Source of the DNA: Wuchereria bancrofti
Lineage: Eukaryota; Nematoda; Chromadorea; Rhabditida; Onchocercidae
Assembly (NCBI GenBank): GCA_005281725.1
Contig: SSBO01000009.1
Coordinates: 11,401,843-11,465,842 of the forward strand
Direction of reading: 5' to 3'
DNA: 64,000 nt
Shown here: positions 54,380 through 64,000 of the stretch, one piece after another
Position numbering within the stretch: position 1 is the stretch's first letter
How the letters are laid out: every line of letters begins with the position of its first letter
The notes under the pieces: model-generated
Database searches by the model: none
Seen by the model: the letters and a program-made list of their open reading frames with translations, nothing else
What the model was told of the DNA's origin: nothing
Made by a program: the position numbers and the translations under genes

Positions 54380-56439
54380 AAACTGTTCTAAACAATTTAA
54401 AATGTAATTTTAATACTGGACGAAAATTTATTACTGCATGTGGCATGCCTTCTTATTACGTACTTGTTCTGATTTGGTGTATTCTCAGTTATGTTGCAAA
54501 GTAACTACAGACTAATATTCTCGGAAGTGTTTCGTATAATCTGAAGCGGTCAGAAGAACTGATTTTACTATAGTTTAGCATAAACGATTAGCTTGAACCA
54601 TTTATTCATCATTGATTATTATAAATAAACAAATTTAAATAAGAAATAGAGAATATTGATTTCAGTAAAATAGTTTTATATTTCCAATAAAACAGAAAAT
54701 AAAAAATTAAATTATATGGACGAAAACATAACCATGTTCTTCCACTCCTTGGATCTAAATAGCTCGAGGTGTGTGTGTTAAAATTTTTTGTTTTGCTTTA
54801 TTATTCGAATTTGCTATTTTAAGTTAGTATGGGGATAATGCTAAAAATGCATAAAATGGATTTTTTTAAAGGATTTATGGACACAGTTTTATGGTGACCA
54901 CACTTTAATGGAAAGTTTTTCATGTAGAAGCAAGGTTATGGAAGGAAGAGTAATGCACGAATCTTGAACCATTTTCAATATTAGGTTTTATAACCGGTTT
55001 TGTTAGTAAAAAAGAAAAACTAAACAGCCAAAACTTCCTAGATAAGTAATTGGCTATTGATTACAAGTTGACAACTAACGTCTCCTTTTACTAACGCACC
55101 TTTCAAATGGAATTTCTACAAATGTTACTGTCCATATGTGATGGTTAACTTGTTTTTTTGTAACAATTTACAAATTATCGCTTGAGGTGCACCCATAAAG
55201 TTTCCAAACCATAAGTGATGGTGTCTCAAGTCGTACCTCTGATGCACTAACTTGGAGATATGTTTTGTTGAGATAGAAATGTCTGAGAAGACGCTGCAAT
55301 CTGCGAAAGATATGCTAATATATCACCAAACTTCACTTTAATTCAACAACATACAACTCCATGAGTATCGTTATATATAACCTATTGCTATCGCTTTTGT
55401 ATTAGCAGTTTTCTGAAGCTTCTTCCTTTAATGATGTTCATCACCATCAATGGATCTATTATTTAAATTGAGCAAATAAAAGTGAAGCTATATTCTATGA
55501 ATTACCACGTATTATTGCAAATTTAGCTGCGTTCTTTCAAAGATTCCTGAATAATGATGACCGAAAATATTCATTAGAAGAAACTCTCGAATAAGAAGTT
55601 GGATTGTGCATTCAAGATGGAGATGCATAATATTATCATGTGTGAAACTAAGATCACTCCATTTGAAACATTACATTGATATTTTAAGTAGTTCACACAT
55701 TTGAAACACAGGATCCATCATTTATTTATAATTGGCGACTAATATAAAACTTACTAGAGTGATAGACGAGTAAAAAAAAAAAATTTTGGATGAGGCATGA
55801 TAATATATGAAGGAATCAGATTCGTCAAAGGATTTGATGTTCCATCTGGATTACTTTTTGATAGGAAAAACTAATAAGCTTTCTTGAAATGAGATGTGGA
55901 TATCAAAAGGCCGTGTAGCCTTAGGGGCACACGCGATTATTGGAAAAGCTTAGGTGCAAACCTGGAAGCACCAAAAATTGTTTCAAACAAACAAATGTTA
56001 CAAAAAGAGATAGAGAAGGCACGAAATACCTCGAATTGATGATTATCACAAACATTGTGCTAAAATTTTGTCAGTTGATGTTTTGCGGAAGTTCGATTCT
56101 GTCTTAGAAAGGGTTTTAGCTCGAGCTTCACTTAAGTGGTAGCTACGAGCACCTATAAAGTTCCCGGGAAAGAACTGATCTCAAGCTGGGGTATTATTCG
56201 TTCTCACGAAACCATGTCAAATGGTCCGCTTTTTCTCTTTTTTTCTGTTTGACGGGAAATCAATGAATGATAACAGTTTTTGTGAAAGTAGCAATGATTT
56301 CATGGCGCATTAGCTAGCTAAATTATCCAGTCCTATTTTGCATCATGATATATAACTGATCAAAATGCACATATAAATATTTACACATCTTGAATGAAAT
56401 AAAACTCGTTGCAAAAATTGAGACGAGAGGAATGTGCAA

Positions 56440-56790
56440 AATTGCACTTATAATATTGATCATAATCGTGGTTAAAATCGTCATTATAATTGCGATAACA
56501 ATCATAATTCCTAGGCATAGTTAAAGTCGCAGCTGCGATCCTAATCATAACATCAATCCTAATTATAATCATAATCACAATCTGGATCACGATTGTAGTT
56601 ATAATTACATTCATAATCCACAATCGTGATCATATCCGTAGCTATGGACAGTTACTTTCAAGATAGTACTTGCACTCAATGACCATAATCATAATCGCAA
56701 TTAGAATTAATATGATAACGCAGTTGCAATCGTAGTTATGAAAATTTTTTACTGCTGTTACGGCTATAATTATGGTCACGGCTACAACAA
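56440..56790. repeat. Degenerate AT-rich satellite
   Basis: Repeated variants of ATAATCATAAT, ATAATTGCGAT and CATAATCGT occur every 6 to 20 bases over about 350 bases. This gives long, meaningless Ile/Met/Thr-rich open frames on both strands. It looks like a decayed simple-sequence expansion. Confidence 0.7.
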
Positions 56791-56835
56791 TGATTATAAT
56801 TACCACAACAGTAGCAATTATCATTTCATTATTCG

Positions 56836-56854
56836 CACATACACACATACACAC

Positions 56855-56898
<44 letters not shown>
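56836..56898. repeat. CA dinucleotide microsatellite in the fatty acid synthase 3' UTR
   Basis: CA units with a few ATAC interruptions end about 17 bases past the fatty acid synthase stop codon (56915-56917, minus strand), so the mRNA would carry a GU-rich tract at the start of its 3' UTR. Confidence 0.9.
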
Positions 56899-56900
<2 letters not shown>

Positions 56901-56914
56901 TCCAATAATACACA

Positions 56915-63717
<6,803 letters not shown>

Positions 63718-64000
63718 CTATAATGAATTATCCGAATTAGGCTGAGAATGCGTCTGGTCTGGAATATCAAAACGACCGAATATCTACGTCTAGTTGAAAA
63801 AAACTTTTGCTAATTTAGAAAAGCTTTTCTTATGATTCGTATGTTTTTTTTTTTCTTTTTTTTAATTTACTAAAAAATATAAATTTTCAGAAAAGTTCAT
63901 AAAATAGCTTTCTTGCCTCACCGGACTACCCACTCACTTACGCTTTACGCAGTGAATTACAAAGGTTTACATTCTGTTACATTTGCAAACATATGAATAA
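63718..64000. other. Fatty acid synthase intron (partial)
   Basis: No coding exon is visible upstream of the one ending at 63717. T-rich stretches and stops in all frames suggest intron running off the right edge. Confidence 0.6.

Larger units (their letters stand above)
54006..56914. other. Convergent intergenic region
   Basis: This lies between the 3' ends of the MFSD12-like gene (+) and the fatty acid synthase gene (-). Plus-strand AATAAA sites at 54374-54379 and 54624-54629 could end the transporter transcript. No protein-coding gene is supported in 54700-56400. The right end holds a degenerate AT-rich satellite and a CA microsatellite. Confidence 0.6.

Overview
The window looks like nuclear DNA of a nematode, most likely a filarial (onchocercid) worm. 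This is inferred from AT-rich sequence, compact genes split into many 40-350 nt exons by short introns with TTTCAG-type acceptors, acceptor sites placed directly upstream of start codons (expected for spliced-leader trans-splicing), and a nematode-type chitin synthase. I see no bacterial, Wolbachia, phage, CRISPR or intact transposon sequence. Exon models were built by hand from open frames, splice sites, phase and remembered protein families. Five of the eight models run from a start codon to a stop with consistent phase and give 1394, 462, 510, 366 and 227 codons; the MFSD12 model gives 518, the RAPGEF1 core 989, and the visible part of fatty acid synthase about 1115.

Layout: 1-1889 is upstream non-coding DNA. 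A chitin synthase (+) runs from 1890 to 9490. A PTPDC1-like cysteine phosphatase (-) runs from 12837 to 10056 and converges tail-to-tail with it. A gene-poor 6.7 kb stretch with GT microsatellites leads to an SLC20/PiT phosphate transporter (+, 19510-24413). Then come a ZIP13-like zinc transporter (+, 27394-30413), a MOB3-type MOB protein (+, 31625-33285), a RAPGEF1/C3G exchange factor (+, about 37800-48118, perhaps with an earlier exon at 36002), and an MFSD12-like transporter (+, 49068-54005). The last 7 kb hold the C-terminal half of a type I fatty acid synthase on the minus strand (63717-56915; enoyl reductase, ketoreductase, ACP, thioesterase), whose 5' part lies beyond the right edge.

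The genes do not form an obvious operon or pathway; spacing is about 0.5 to 7 kb. They are housekeeping and developmental functions: chitin for eggshell or pharynx, phosphate and zinc import, Hippo/NDR-type and Rap1 signalling, an endolysosomal-type carrier, and lipid synthesis. The most notable local features are a decayed second copy of the ACP coding segment inside the fatty acid synthase intron next to the ACP exon, a pure 25-unit GCT (poly-Ala) tract inside chitin synthase, a GC-AG intron in the same gene, and a 41-bp exact direct repeat at the window start and at 13570. I found no convincing undescribed system.
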